Source: a bacterium
GTDB taxonomy: Bacteria; Gemmatimonadota; Gemmatimonadetes; Gemmatimonadales; Gemmatimonadaceae
Assembly (NCBI GenBank): GCA_021802745.1
Contig: JAJZRK010000001.1
Location: 1-64,000 of the forward strand
DNA: 64,000 bases
Direction: 5' to 3'
The translations under genes were made by a program, and so were the position numbers. A model generated the notes under the pieces. That model ran no database searches. It was not told where the DNA came from and saw only the letters and a list, made by a program, of their open reading frames with translations. Each line of letters starts with the position of its first letter. The first letter of the stretch is position 1. This document shows positions 1-8,766 of the stretch, piece by piece.

Positions 1-19
1 GGGTGGGGTGGAGCGGACT

Positions 20-34
20 GGGTGCGCGGTGTGG
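20..34. repeat. Left copy of GC-rich inverted repeat
   Basis: The 15-base string GGGTGCGCGGTGTGG occurs here and its exact reverse complement occurs twice downstream, at 580-594 and 606-620. The pair brackets the four-helix-bundle gene at 123-563. The surrounding bases 1-80 are a G-rich, T-containing low-complexity stretch that mirrors the C-rich stretch 565-690. No promoter or gene is visible in bases 1-122. Confidence 0.7.
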
Positions 35-122
35 CGCGGGGGACAGGGAGTGGTGCAAGGGAATGGGGGGTGTTGCCCGCAATTGGTGACGTGATCGCGC
101 GACGGCGCCGCAGGTTGCGGGC

Positions 123-563
123 ATGGACACCCGCGTCGAGCAGGTCATCGCGGCATGGGAAGCTGGCGTGGCTTCCGACGAGAAGGCGGATCCCATCTGG
201 CATCTGCATGCGTATCGCGTCGCGCGCTGCCTGCTCGACCTGACGCAGAAGGACTCGGCGACGATTCTCGTCGCCCGGGTTGACGCCAAGCTGATCGCGC
301 AACTCTCGCGCGCCGTGGCTTCCATCGGCGCAAATGTCGCCGAGGGATACAGCCGGCGTTCCGCCACCGATCGCTCGCGATTCTACGGATACGCACTCGG
401 CTCCGCGCGCGAGGCCACGCTGTGGTATCAGAGCATGGCCTGGTGTCTCGACGGCGGCGTTCTCGATCTGCGCATGGCCTTCCTCACGCAGGAACGCCGC
501 TTGCTCCTCGGCATGCTGAAGTCGGTCCAACGACATGGCGCTCCAGGACTCGAGCCCGGCTAA
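123..563 (+). CDS. Four-helix bundle protein (S23 / 23S rRNA intervening-sequence protein family)
   Basis: A 146-residue protein with the family signature around residues 67-100: SIGANVAEGYSRRS followed by an Arg/Phe-rich helix and ALGSAREATLW, matching the usual SIPANIAEGYGR...ALGSLAE pattern. The family forms small helical bundles; some members lie in 23S rRNA intervening sequences and relatives (Avd) work with diversity-generating retroelements, but no retroelement or rRNA is present here. The function is therefore open. The gene starts at an ATG without a clear Shine-Dalgarno and stops 2 bases before a repeated C-rich tract. It stands alone, bracketed by an inverted repeat (20-34 against 580-620). 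Family assignment is firm; its role is unknown. Confidence 0.85.
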   Translation: MDTRVEQVIAAWEAGVASDEKADPIWHLHAYRVARCLLDLTQKDSATILVARVDAKLIAQLSRAVASIGANVAEGYSRRSATDRSRFYGYALGSAREATLWYQSMAWCLDGGVLDLRMAFLTQERRLLLGMLKSVQRHGAPGLEPG

Positions 564-564
564 C

Positions 565-690
565 TCCCCTTGCCCTGCACCACACCGCGCACCCCGCCCC
601 CTGCACCACACCGCGCACCCTGCACCCCGCACCACACCCTGCACTCCGCACCGCCCCTCTCCCCTTGCCCCTCCAATTGCCCCCCTCCAC
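565..690. repeat. C-rich tandem repeat 3' of the four-helix-bundle gene
   Basis: Imperfect tandem units of about 26 bases built on CCCTGCACCACACCGCGCAC. The 15-base core CCACACCGCGCACCC is at 580-594 and 606-620, and decayed copies continue to about 660. It is the reverse complement of 20-34. It lies directly after the stop at 563 and before the next start at 724. It could form a strong hairpin with the copy upstream of the gene. Confidence 0.75.
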
Positions 691-723
691 ATTGGGACGT
701 TCCCAAGGGAGAGGTCCGACCCG

Positions 724-1863
724 ATGAAACAGAGCGAACGCCTCGTCAGCCTCGATGTCTTTCGCGGCCTGACGGTCGCCGGGATGCTTCTCGTCAACAA
801 CCCCGGCAGTTGGGGCGCCATCTACCCGCCACTCGAGCACGCCTCGTGGAACGGCTGGACGCCGACCGACCTGATCTTCCCGTTCTTCCTGTTCATCGTC
901 GGCGTCACCACCCACCTGTCGCTCTCCTCGCGCCGCTCGCGCGGTGACAGCGACGCCGTGCTCCGCCGGCAGATCCTGCGCCGCGGCGCGCTGATCGTCC
1001 TCATCGGCTGGGCCATGTCGGCCTTCCCGTATTATCCGCTCGATCGCATCACCGAGATCCGCATTCCGGGCGTGCTCCCCCGCATCGGCGTGGTCTACAT
1101 GATCTCGGGCCTGCTGACGCTCAACGCCTCGGTCAAGCAGGTCGTCGGGATGCTCGTCGTGCTGCTCTACGGCTATTGGTTTGCCATGACCCTGCTCCCG
1201 GTCCCGGGCGGCTGTGATCTCGGTGCCCTCTGCCTCAACGAGCCGTCGCGCACGCTGGCCGCCTGGATGGACCGCGTTCTGCTCGACGGACACCTCTGGA
1301 AGTCGTCGAAGACGTGGGATCCTGAAGGCCCGCTCTCCACCCTCCCCGCCATCGGCACCGCCATGATGGGCGTGCTGTGCGGTCGCTGGCTCGCCCTCAA
1401 GGAACGCCCGCTGCTGGAGCGGCTGACCGCCATGTTCGCGGTCGGCGCACTCCTCATGATGGTGGGGCTCATGTGGAACTGGTCCTTCCCCATCAACAAG
1501 GGACTCTGGACGAGTTCCTATGTCGTGTTCACGGCGGGCATGGCCGCCGTGTCAATCGCGACGATCACGTGGATCATTGACGTCCAGGGTGTTACGTGGT
1601 GGACCCGTCCGCTCGTCATCTATGGTGTCAACCCGCTCGTGGCGTTCGCGGGATCGGGGTTGATGGCCCGTATCATCTATTCGCTGTGGAAGGTCGAGGT
1701 CGACGGCAAACCCATCGCCGTGCAGGCCGTGGTGTATAAGTCGGTGTTCCTCACGTGGCTCGAGCCCCGCAATGCATCGTTGGCCTTCGCGATTTGTTTT
1801 GTCCTGTTCTGGTATGCCATCCTGGCGGTCCTCTACCGCCGCAACTTGATATTGAAGGTTTGA
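724..1863 (+). CDS. Membrane acyltransferase-like protein (HGSNAT / DUF5009 family)
   Basis: A 379-residue polytopic membrane protein. The N-terminus reads MKQSERLVSLDVFRGLTVAG, then VNNPGSW and DLIFPFFLFIVG. This LDxFRGL motif with a conserved NNPGSW and DL.FPFF helix is characteristic of the heparan-alpha-glucosaminide N-acetyltransferase / DUF5009 group, close to the YeiB and acyltransferase_3 folds. About ten hydrophobic segments can be seen to the C-terminus. Eukaryotic relatives acetylate glucosamine across a membrane; bacterial substrates are mostly unknown, so a cell-wall or glycan sugar is only inference. The reading frame is open upstream into the C-rich repeat, but the ATG at 724 gives the conserved N-terminus, with GGGAGAGG 10-15 bases before it. 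Confidence 0.85.
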   Translation: MKQSERLVSLDVFRGLTVAGMLLVNNPGSWGAIYPPLEHASWNGWTPTDLIFPFFLFIVGVTTHLSLSSRRSRGDSDAVLRRQILRRGALIVLIGWAMSAFPYYPLDRITEIRIPGVLPRIGVVYMISGLLTLNASVKQVVGMLVVLLYGYWFAMTLLPVPGGCDLGALCLNEPSRTLAAWMDRVLLDGHLWKSSKTWDPEGPLSTLPAIGTAMMGVLCGRWLALKERPLLERLTAMFAVGALLMMVGLMWNWSFPINKGLWTSSYVVFTAGMAAVSIATITWIIDVQGVTWWTRPLVIYGVNPLVAFAGSGLMARIIYSLWKVEVDGKPIAVQAVVYKSVFLTWLEPRNASLAFAICFVLFWYAILAVLYRRNLILKV

Positions 1864-1918
1864 CGCTCGGGGCGGCCGCCCTGGCGGCCCCCTTCCCAGC
1901 GCGAGAGCCGACCCCCTG

Positions 1919-3544
1919 ATGCCTTCCCTGCTTAGCCACCGTGGCGTTCGACCGTGGTTGGCGGCCGCCTTTGCGCTCGCCGCCGCCGCCCCGCACCTGC
2001 CGGCCCAGGCCAGTCCGGCCGTGGCGTCCGTGCGCGCGGCGGCGCCGAAGAAATCGGGAGTGGACCGGCGCCGGACGGCCTCAGCGCGCCGCAAGGCGGC
2101 CAGCCCGACAGCCACCAAGATCCGTGCGGCCGCCAAGCGGCGCGCCCCGGCCCCGGCGCCAATCAAGTACACGGCGCCGCACGGCAGTCCGCAGCTGGTC
2201 AACGACCTCGACGGCATCCTCGACCGTGCGTCGCGCAGCGGCGCGTGGGGCGTGGCCGTGGTCTCGCTCGAAAGCGGTGAGACGCTCTTCATGCGCAACG
2301 CCGACCGCCAGATGCTGCCGGCCAGCACCATGAAGCTCTTCACGTCGGCCGTCGCGCTCGACCGGTTCGGCGCCGACTATCGCTTCGTCACCGAGGTCCT
2401 GCGCGAAGGGGCCATCGGCACTGACGGCACGCTGCGCGGCAATCTCGTGCTGCGCGGAGCGGGCGATCCCTCGTTCAGCCGCCGGTTCTCCGACGATGCA
2501 TCGGGCGAGACGCCGATGGCCGCCATCGCTCGGCTGGTCGCCGAAGCTGGAGTCCGGCGCGTGTCCGGCGATATCGTCGGTGACGCGTCCGCGTTCGAGG
2601 ATCGCGCCGTTCCCGAGGGATGGCGGTCGCGCTACCTGGGCGCGAAATACGCGGCCCGCGTCTCGGCGCTCTCATACAATGAGAACCTGCTCAAGGTGAC
2701 GGTCAAGCCGGCCGGCAAGAGGGCCGCCATCTCGTTCGAGCCCGCGCTGTCGGGCATTCCGGTGGTGAACGCCGTGCGCGTCGTCGCCGGCCGCGGCGGA
2801 CGCATCAGCATCGTGCAGCGCGAAACCGGCATCGAGGTCCGCGGCACGGTCGGCCGTTCAGGCACCGGGCGGAGCGTGCAGGTGGTCGCCGAGCATCCGG
2901 CGCTCACCACCACGGCCGCCTTCCGCGCGGCGCTTGAAGCGCGCGGCGTGGAGGTGGGCGGCGGCGCCCGGCTCGCCAAGGCGCCGAGCGGCGCGCCACG
3001 CGTCGCGGCCCTTCCGTCAGCGTCGCTGGGCGACCTCGTGACCACCATGAACGGCGAGTCCAACAACCATTTTGCGGAACTCGTCTTCCGCAACGCCGCA
3101 CGCAGCGTCGGCGTCGTTGGCTCCGCCGAGAACGCCAACACGCTGCTCCGCCGCTTCCTGTGGGAGAAGGCGCAGGTGCCGCCCACCGACGTGTACGCAG
3201 CCGATGGCAGCGGCCTCTCGACGGCCGACCGGGTGACGCCGCGCGCGATGGTGCAGCTCCTCGGCTACGCCGACAAGGCGCCGTGGCGCGACGTCCTCGA
3301 GCAATCGCTGCCCGTGGCCGGTCGCACCGAGACCCTGCGGCGGCGCATGAAGTACACGCCGGCCATGGGCAACCTCCGGGCGAAGACCGGCACCACGAAC
3401 GACGTGGCGTCGCTCGGCGGCTACGTGACGTCGCGCGACGGCGAACGCCTGGCGTTCTCGTTCATCTACAATGGACGCGACCGCTGGCGCGCCAAGGAAG
3501 CGATGGACGCGATGGGGGCGACACTGGCGAATTACCAGCGATAG
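1919..3544 (+). CDS. dacB: D-alanyl-D-alanine carboxypeptidase/endopeptidase (PBP4, peptidase S13)
   Basis: A 541-residue periplasmic low-molecular-weight penicillin-binding protein that trims D-Ala or cuts cross-links in peptidoglycan. The three active-site motifs are present and ordered: STMK (Ser136, Lys139), SNN (381-383) and KTG (489-491). The large insert between the first two motifs is typical of PBP4 (class C). An N-terminal signal sequence ends near residue 30 (AFALAAAAPHLPAQA) and is followed by an unusual Lys/Arg/Ala/Pro-rich linker (residues 40-82) before the catalytic domain. The gene follows the acyltransferase by 55 bases. A perfect hairpin lies 55 bases after the stop. The function is well supported; substrate preference (endo- versus carboxypeptidase) cannot be read from the sequence. 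Confidence 0.93.
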   Translation: MPSLLSHRGVRPWLAAAFALAAAAPHLPAQASPAVASVRAAAPKKSGVDRRRTASARRKAASPTATKIRAAAKRRAPAPAPIKYTAPHGSPQLVNDLDGILDRASRSGAWGVAVVSLESGETLFMRNADRQMLPASTMKLFTSAVALDRFGADYRFVTEVLREGAIGTDGTLRGNLVLRGAGDPSFSRRFSDDASGETPMAAIARLVAEAGVRRVSGDIVGDASAFEDRAVPEGWRSRYLGAKYAARVSALSYNENLLKVTVKPAGKRAAISFEPALSGIPVVNAVRVVAGRGGRISIVQRETGIEVRGTVGRSGTGRSVQVVAEHPALTTTAAFRAALEARGVEVGGGARLAKAPSGAPRVAALPSASLGDLVTTMNGESNNHFAELVFRNAARSVGVVGSAENANTLLRRFLWEKAQVPPTDVYAADGSGLSTADRVTPRAMVQLLGYADKAPWRDVLEQSLPVAGRTETLRRRMKYTPAMGNLRAKTGTTNDVASLGGYVTSRDGERLAFSFIYNGRDRWRAKEAMDAMGATLANYQR

Positions 3545-3599
3545 AGGATTGGGAATCCGGATCGCGACGGCGGACCGCGATCGCCGATCTCGACTGACG

Positions 3600-3635
3600 A
3601 TGAGCCCCGGTGCCTGGACTGGCACCGGGGCTCAT
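3600..3635. terminator. Bidirectional hairpin terminator, 15-bp stem
   Basis: ATGAGCCCCGGTGCC (3600-3614) pairs perfectly with 3621-3635 around a 6-base loop TGGACT. It sits between the convergent dacB stop (3544) and the minus-strand gene ending at 3694. There is no U-tract, so stopping may rely on the hairpin alone or on Rho. Confidence 0.8.
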
Positions 3636-3693
3636 CGCCGATCGTCATCCTGAATCGTGATCCGCCGTCGCTATCCGGATTCCCTGTCCTCAA

Positions 3694-4434
3694 TCAGAAG
3701 TCAATGTCGAACATATCCACCACCAGCCGCGTCCTCGTGTCAATCACCAGCACCGTGTTGCCGTAGATGCGACGCTCGAGATACCAGGGCAACTCGCCAA
3801 GCTCAACCTCGAGATCGTACGGAAGCAGCCCGAGCTGGCCGGAGACGGCCATCGAGAGGTAGAGCCCCGACCGGAACGCGTAGCGGATGCCGCCGTATCC
3901 CGGGCCATAATAGCCATAGGCGGCGAGGCGGGCGGGTGGCAGTGCATGGAACCAGGCCGTAATGGCAAACAGTTCGCGCTGCCGAAAATCGCGATCGCCG
4001 TACCGGTATGGCATGGGACGCCCGTACCGCACCACGGGCGGCGCGTATCGGGGCGAACGATGATCATATCGGTCAATCACCACCGGTGGGCGCACCGCCA
4101 CGCGCGGCACGTCGCGCCGGTCGCGGCGATCCCCACGAAAATCCGGCACCCCGTAGCGCGACGTCGTCCCGCGGTCCATCGCCCCGTCGCCGCCGCGCCG
4201 GTCGTTGCGCTCGCCGACGCGTGGCGCCGGACGCGCATCCGCGCGCGGCGTCATCCGCCCGCCGTCACGCCGCTCCGCCCGAGGCTCCGCCCGCCGGTCT
4301 TGCCTGGCGCCGTTGCGGGCGTCGCCACCGCGGTCAGCTCGTGAACGATCACCGCCGTACCGGCCGGGCTGGGCATACACGGGCACGCTGATCACCAGCG
4401 CGCCAACCGCCAATGCCGTACGAATCACACCCAT
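3694..4434 (-). CDS. Secreted Arg/Gly/Asp-rich protein of unknown function
   Basis: A 246-residue protein. The start at 4434 is chosen because GGAGG lies 4 bases upstream and the product then begins with a clean signal peptide (MGVIRTALAVGALVISVPVYA, cleavage near residue 21). Residues about 25-120 are low-complexity and very rich in Arg, Asp and Gly (DRRDRRDV-type repeats). The C-terminal 100 residues look folded: a helix with AITAWFHALPPARLAAYG, a Gly/Tyr-rich turn (YYGPGYGGIRYAF), then beta-strands ending LVIDTRTRLVVDMFDIDF. I do not recognise a named family. Export to the periplasm or outer membrane is inference from the signal peptide. It stands alone between terminators. Confidence 0.7.
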   Translation of the reverse strand: MGVIRTALAVGALVISVPVYAQPGRYGGDRSRADRGGDARNGARQDRRAEPRAERRDGGRMTPRADARPAPRVGERNDRRGGDGAMDRGTTSRYGVPDFRGDRRDRRDVPRVAVRPPVVIDRYDHRSPRYAPPVVRYGRPMPYRYGDRDFRQRELFAITAWFHALPPARLAAYGYYGPGYGGIRYAFRSGLYLSMAVSGQLGLLPYDLEVELGELPWYLERRIYGNTVLVIDTRTRLVVDMFDIDF

Positions 4435-4568
4435 CGTTCCTCCAAGAGGGTTCTGAGCCATCTACCCCCGGGAAATGGTCGTGATCCGGCGCCCAAGGGC
4501 ACCGCCACGGTGTGGTGCAGCGTGCGTGGAACAACGATCGCAGGGCGGTGTTTAAGGCCGTTCACCAG

Positions 4569-4598
4569 AACGGGCGGGGCCATCTGGCCCCGCCCGTT
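4569..4598. terminator. Hairpin terminator, 13-bp stem
   Basis: AACGGGCGGGGCC (4569-4581) pairs perfectly with 4586-4598 around an ATCT loop. On the minus strand it follows the stop of the saccharopine-dehydrogenase-like gene (4623) by 24 bases and so probably ends that transcript. Confidence 0.75.
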
Positions 4599-4622
4599 GC
4601 TTGTCGGCGCCAGACGCGTGCG

Positions 4623-5768
4623 CTACGACACCGACTCCACGATCCGGATGTCGCGCTTCGCGAGTTCCGCCACATACTCCGGGCCGGGCATGCACTCGTC
4701 CGAGGTGTGGACTCCGGCCGGGCTCACGCGCCCCTGGGCCTGCATCAGCCCCGTGATGGCGAGCGAGAATCCGGTCGTGCGCTCCATGGACGTGATGCCG
4801 GTGCGCTCGTCGTACCGGTCCACCAGTTCAAAGGTGTGCGTCACGGGCTTGCCACCCTTGGTCCCGCGCACGATCACGCGCAGCGCCACGAGGTCACGCC
4901 CTTCCGGCTTGTTCAGGTGCGGCGCCATCGCCGCGATCGCGACGTCACGCGGCACGATCTTCGCGCCCTTCACGTCAATCGGCGTGAGCTCCAGCAGGCC
5001 CAGCTCACGGATCGCTTCCATGATGTGCGCATGCCCCGGATAGCGCAGCGTCTTGTATTCCATCGTCGGGATCTTCCCTTCGTAGCGGAAGCCGATCGTG
5101 GAGAGGCCGCCCGCGGTATGGAATGCCTCGAGTTCGCCAATGTCGGCGAAGGTCACCGGTTCGAGTTCGGACAGCGCCTTCACCTGGTGCCGCTTCCCAT
5201 CGCGAATCACCCACGACAGCGTCGTGTAGTAGTCGAGCACCCCCTCGAGCGAGTACACAACCTGGTAATTCAGGGGCGGCTCCGGCTTCTGCGGCAGGCC
5301 GCCCACGAAGATCTTGACCGAGGACACGGCGTCGCAGCGCGAAATGCCCATCTGCGCGAGGATGTTCACCATGCCGGGAGCGAGGCCGCAGTCTGGAATC
5401 ACGGTCACGCCGGCCGCCATGGCCTGTCGGTCGAGCGCTTTCTGCTGGAACACGATCTCGGTGTTGCCGCCGAGGTCGCAGAAGTGCGCGCCCGCCTCGA
5501 TCGCGGCCTCGGTCATCGGTTTGTTGAAGTAGTACGGCACTGCGCACATGACCGCCTTCACGCCGTCCATCGCCTTGAGGGTCGCGGCGCGGTCCGTCAC
5601 GTCGAGCGCCATCGGCTTCAGTTTCCCGCCGATGTATGGAGCGAGGAATTTCGGGAGGTGGTGCACCGACTTGTCGGCGAGTCGCACCTCGGTGACGTCC
5701 GGCTGTTGCAGCAGATCGTAGGCGCACGCGGAGCCCTGGAGGCCGGCGCCAAGCACTAACATTTTCAT
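4623..5768 (-). CDS. Saccharopine dehydrogenase family protein
   Basis: A 381-residue NAD(P)-dependent oxidoreductase. It opens with MKMLVLGAGLQGSACAYDLL, a Rossmann fold with GAGLQG at residues 7-12, followed by CAVPYYFNKPMTEAAIEAGAH and CDLGGNTEIV, which are typical of saccharopine reductases and L-lysine 6-dehydrogenases (LysDH). The C-terminal half is the catalytic alpha/beta domain. Members act on the epsilon-amino group of lysine or on saccharopine or carboxynorspermidine; the exact substrate cannot be decided, and no other lysine gene is adjacent. It appears to be monocistronic: the next minus-strand gene upstream begins more than 1 kb away and a hairpin follows the stop. Confidence 0.82.
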   Translation of the reverse strand: MKMLVLGAGLQGSACAYDLLQQPDVTEVRLADKSVHHLPKFLAPYIGGKLKPMALDVTDRAATLKAMDGVKAVMCAVPYYFNKPMTEAAIEAGAHFCDLGGNTEIVFQQKALDRQAMAAGVTVIPDCGLAPGMVNILAQMGISRCDAVSSVKIFVGGLPQKPEPPLNYQVVYSLEGVLDYYTTLSWVIRDGKRHQVKALSELEPVTFADIGELEAFHTAGGLSTIGFRYEGKIPTMEYKTLRYPGHAHIMEAIRELGLLELTPIDVKGAKIVPRDVAIAAMAPHLNKPEGRDLVALRVIVRGTKGGKPVTHTFELVDRYDERTGITSMERTTGFSLAITGLMQAQGRVSPAGVHTSDECMPGPEYVAELAKRDIRIVESVS

Positions 5769-5890
5769 GGGAACACGGAGACTGAGTGGTGGACGGCGCG
5801 CACGGCTGCGCGGCCGATCATCAAATCTACCGCCTGCGCCGCGACCCCGTCTCGCCGACGCCGCGCCGACGTCTCACCGAAACCGCGCGC

Positions 5891-6880
5891 TCAGCGCGCG
5901 GCGTCCACCCAGATCACGCCGCGCCGCAGGTCCACGGTCCACGGCTGTCCGCGGAGCGCGGCGCGGCCGGCCGGCGAGGCGATCGGCACGGGCGCTTCCC
6001 CGGCTCTCGACGCGATGCGCACGCCGGGGAAGCCGAGCACAAACGGCACGCCGGTCGCTCCCGGCCGCTCGCCGGCCTCGCCCCGGCGCCGCAGCATCAC
6101 CGTCCCGGCCCGCGCGTCCACCGTCGGCGCGAGCTGCGCGAACACATCGAAGCCCAGGCGGGCGCGCCCGGCGCCGAGCGTCGCGTCTATCACGACTGGA
6201 ATATTGCGCAGCGTGAGGTCGCCCATCGCAACCTCGCGCAGCACGCCAAGCGGTCCACGGCGCTCGTCACCCAGTATCTCGATCAACCCGTCGCCGTGTC
6301 CCATCCCTGGGAGAATGATCCCTTCCTCCTGCGGGTCCACCTCGGCCCACACGGTGTCGGTTCCCAACACGAGCGGCAGGCGTCCCAAGGCGCCGACTTC
6401 GAGCGGGGCGAACGGCACCACCGTGCTGTCCGCGCCGCTGCTTCTCGTCTCACGGCGGGCGAGCAGTTCCGCGCGCCGCTTCTCCCCGGCGCTGAGCGGC
6501 GAGGACGGGAGCGCGGCGACCGACGACCAGTCGCGCAGCCACGAGTAGACATGCTGCAGCCGGGCGGCGATGGCGGGAGCGTCGCCGCCAAACAGCCGTG
6601 CCTCCTCGAGCAGCACCGCCCCCGACCGCAGTTGTCCGCGCGATGCCAGCCACTCGCCGAGCGCTGCGCGCGCCGCGGGACTGCGCGGCGACCGCCGTGC
6701 CGCCTCGTACAGCCGTCGTTCCGTCGCGTCGAGATCGCCGCTGGCGGCGGTCGGTTCGCCGGCTGCGCGGGCGCCGCGCACGCCCTGCCCCCGCGCGGCG
6801 GCGATGGGGCCCGAGCATGCTGCGATGACCGCGAGCACGAGCAGTCGCAGCACCGCGCCTCGCCACGCGGAGCGCGTCAC
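5891..6880 (-). CDS. Lipoprotein with TPR-like region and degenerate retropepsin-like domain
   Basis: A 329-residue protein. I place the start at the GTG at 6880, which overlaps the stop of the M1 peptidase in a GTGA junction. An in-frame ATG at 6895 is an alternative. The N-terminus is a lipoprotein signal (VLAVIAAC, lipobox IAAC). Residues about 45-150 are Ala/Arg-rich helical repeats like TPRs. The C-terminal 170 residues follow the retropepsin-like aspartyl-protease layout, ending LGFDVFAQLAPTVDARAGTVMLRR, but the active-site D-T/S-G is absent: the expected place reads AEVDPQEEGIILPGMG. It is thus probably not a working protease. Coupling to a peptidase suggests a joint envelope role, which is inference. 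Confidence 0.68.
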   Translation of the reverse strand: MTRSAWRGAVLRLLVLAVIAACSGPIAAARGQGVRGARAAGEPTAASGDLDATERRLYEAARRSPRSPAARAALGEWLASRGQLRSGAVLLEEARLFGGDAPAIAARLQHVYSWLRDWSSVAALPSSPLSAGEKRRAELLARRETRSSGADSTVVPFAPLEVGALGRLPLVLGTDTVWAEVDPQEEGIILPGMGHGDGLIEILGDERRGPLGVLREVAMGDLTLRNIPVVIDATLGAGRARLGFDVFAQLAPTVDARAGTVMLRRRGEAGERPGATGVPFVLGFPGVRIASRAGEAPVPIASPAGRAALRGQPWTVDLRRGVIWVDAAR

Positions 6881-8586
6881 TTGGCCGTGGTACATACCGC
6901 CAGCAGGCGCTGTCGCGGATCGCAGCCCACCGAGACTGGCGCGGCATCGAGACGAAGGCCCGGCAATGCGATCGCCTGGCTGCGCGCAGCCTCAACCCGC
7001 ACCCGCACCGTCTCGCGCTGGCCGGAGGCGGTCGTCACGTCCAGCGGCAACAGCAGCTGATACGCGCCGAACCGTCCGCCCTGATCAACGGTCAGCATGA
7101 CGCGCTTCATCGCGGCATCCCAGGCCCACGTCGTGCGCAGTTCCGCCCAACCGGGCCGCCGCAGCCATTGATCGAAGAACCATCCGAGCCGCCGTCCCGA
7201 GACTTCCTCGAACGCGTCTTGCAGGTCCTGCGTGAGGGCGTTGCCGTGCCGGTGCACGGCGTAATACCGCCGCAGGCCCGCAAAGAACAGGCTGTCGCCA
7301 AGCTCCTCGCGCAGCATGTGCAGCACAAGAGCGCCCTTCGGATATGAGTTCTCGTTCAGCAGGGCGTTGGGGTCCGACTCCACGCTGTCAATCACCGCGC
7401 GCGTCGTCACCACGGGGGCGCGAAGCACGGCCTGGCGCATGTTCGCCAGCTCGGCCGCGTACGCCGAGTCGCCGCGCGCGTGCTGCGCCCAGAGCGCGGC
7501 GAAGAACGTCGCGAATCCCTCGCTCAGCCAGATGTGCGCCCACTCGCGCTCGGTCACCGCATCGCCAAACCACTGGTGCGCCGTCTCGTGCGCAATGAGG
7601 CGGTCGCTGATGCCGTTCCTGGTGCGGAATCCGCGGTCGAAGTAGAAGATCGCCGAGGGATTCTCCATGCCACCATATCGGGTGGTCGTCTGCAGGTGGC
7701 CCAGCTTCTCGTACGGATACGCGCCGATCGTCCGCGCGTAGAAATCCACGATCTCGCCCGCGCGTGCAAACTGGCCTGGCATGTCGGGGCGCACTTCGGG
7801 GGCAAACCAGACCGCCTGCGGCACGCATCCGTGGTCTTCGGCCAGCCCGCACGCGCTGCGGCCGAGGTCGAGCATGGCCAATGGCCCCGCGGCGATGACC
7901 ATTCCGTATGTCGGAATCGGGCGGTCCTCTCGCCACGTCGTCACGGTGCGCCCGTCGGCAGCGGGCGTGGAAGCGACCAGCCGGCCGTTGGCCACGACGG
8001 TGCGACCCGCCGGCGCGGACACCTCGAACGTGACCTTTGCCTTCTGCGACGGATGATCCATGCTCGCCAGCCAATGGCGGGCGCGGTTCGGGAAGTTGTC
8101 GCCGAACGCCTGCCACCGCCCCTTCGCATCCGTGGTGATGATCAGGCCGTCGGTGGGCGAACCTTCGTACGCGATGCGAATGCAGCTCGGCGCCAGCGGG
8201 GCGTTGCCTCCTGTCTCCGCGCGCACGGCGGGAATGACGACCTTCACCTGGCCGGGCGCCCGCACGAAACGCGCGCTTGCCGGCTGGTCATCGCACGCCA
8301 GGTTGACCGCCGTCACCTGCATCGCGTCGTCGAGGTCGAAGGCCACGGTATCGGTGGTCGGGCGCGAGGCCAGCCGCGCGGTCGCACGCACCTCGATGCG
8401 CTTGCCCGTGTCGGGGAGCGTGAGCCGGAACGTGTACCGCTCCACCACCGGCGGCGCCGGCGGCGGCGCCATGACGGAGTGTTGCTGCGCGGACGCCGGG
8501 CTCGCGAGCACTGCACACCACCAAGTCACAAGGAACGTCAAGGGACTCGTCGCGACGCCGCAGCCACTCGTTCTCACACGATGCAT
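6877..8586 (-). CDS. M1 family zinc metallopeptidase (aminopeptidase N-like), secreted
   Basis: A 569-residue protein with a signal peptide (cleavage after PASAQ, about residue 34). The zinc site is intact: HETAH at 333-337 and the third ligand Glu356, spaced exactly as HExxH-x18-E. The exopeptidase motif upstream reads GGMEN in place of GAMEN, which is common in secreted M1 enzymes. The N-terminal beta-domain (residues 45-210) and the catalytic domain to about 480 fit the gluzincin M1 fold; the large C-terminal domain of classical PepN is missing, which is usual for this shorter group. It probably degrades peptides in the periplasm or outside the cell. The next gene starts within its stop codon, so the two are co-translated. 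Confidence 0.92.
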   Translation of the reverse strand: MHRVRTSGCGVATSPLTFLVTWWCAVLASPASAQQHSVMAPPPAPPVVERYTFRLTLPDTGKRIEVRATARLASRPTTDTVAFDLDDAMQVTAVNLACDDQPASARFVRAPGQVKVVIPAVRAETGGNAPLAPSCIRIAYEGSPTDGLIITTDAKGRWQAFGDNFPNRARHWLASMDHPSQKAKVTFEVSAPAGRTVVANGRLVASTPAADGRTVTTWREDRPIPTYGMVIAAGPLAMLDLGRSACGLAEDHGCVPQAVWFAPEVRPDMPGQFARAGEIVDFYARTIGAYPYEKLGHLQTTTRYGGMENPSAIFYFDRGFRTRNGISDRLIAHETAHQWFGDAVTEREWAHIWLSEGFATFFAALWAQHARGDSAYAAELANMRQAVLRAPVVTTRAVIDSVESDPNALLNENSYPKGALVLHMLREELGDSLFFAGLRRYYAVHRHGNALTQDLQDAFEEVSGRRLGWFFDQWLRRPGWAELRTTWAWDAAMKRVMLTVDQGGRFGAYQLLLPLDVTTASGQRETVRVRVEAARSQAIALPGLRLDAAPVSVGCDPRQRLLAVCTTAK

Positions 8587-8673
8587 GGTCCTCTCACGGT
8601 CAGTCGCACCGCGCGCGTCGGGGAGAAGCCCCGACCCTGTTGGCTCACACGGTCCATGGTCCTCTCCCCGTCA
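8584..8673. repeat. Imperfect direct repeat upstream of the M1 peptidase gene
   Basis: Two 19-base copies that match at 17 positions: 8584-8602 and 8655-8673 (CATGGTCCTCTC followed by ..GTCA). Their period is 71 bases. The first overlaps the M1 start codon, so the second resembles a duplicated translation-initiation region. Between them GTCGGGG (8617-8623) can pair with CCCCGAC (8629-8635). The 180-base gap to the kinase gene holds nothing else obvious. Confidence 0.6.
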
Positions 8674-8766
8674 ATCAGGCGCCGGTTTCGCCCTGCTCGC
8701 GCTCCGTCGCGCACTACGGTGCTGCCTCACTCCCCTGGCGTCCGTCGCGCTCGTGACGGCGGACGC

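Noticed and set aside
1..700. 23S rRNA fragment around the four-helix-bundle gene
   Set aside because: Although the family is found in rRNA intervening sequences, no rRNA-like sequence is visible on either side.
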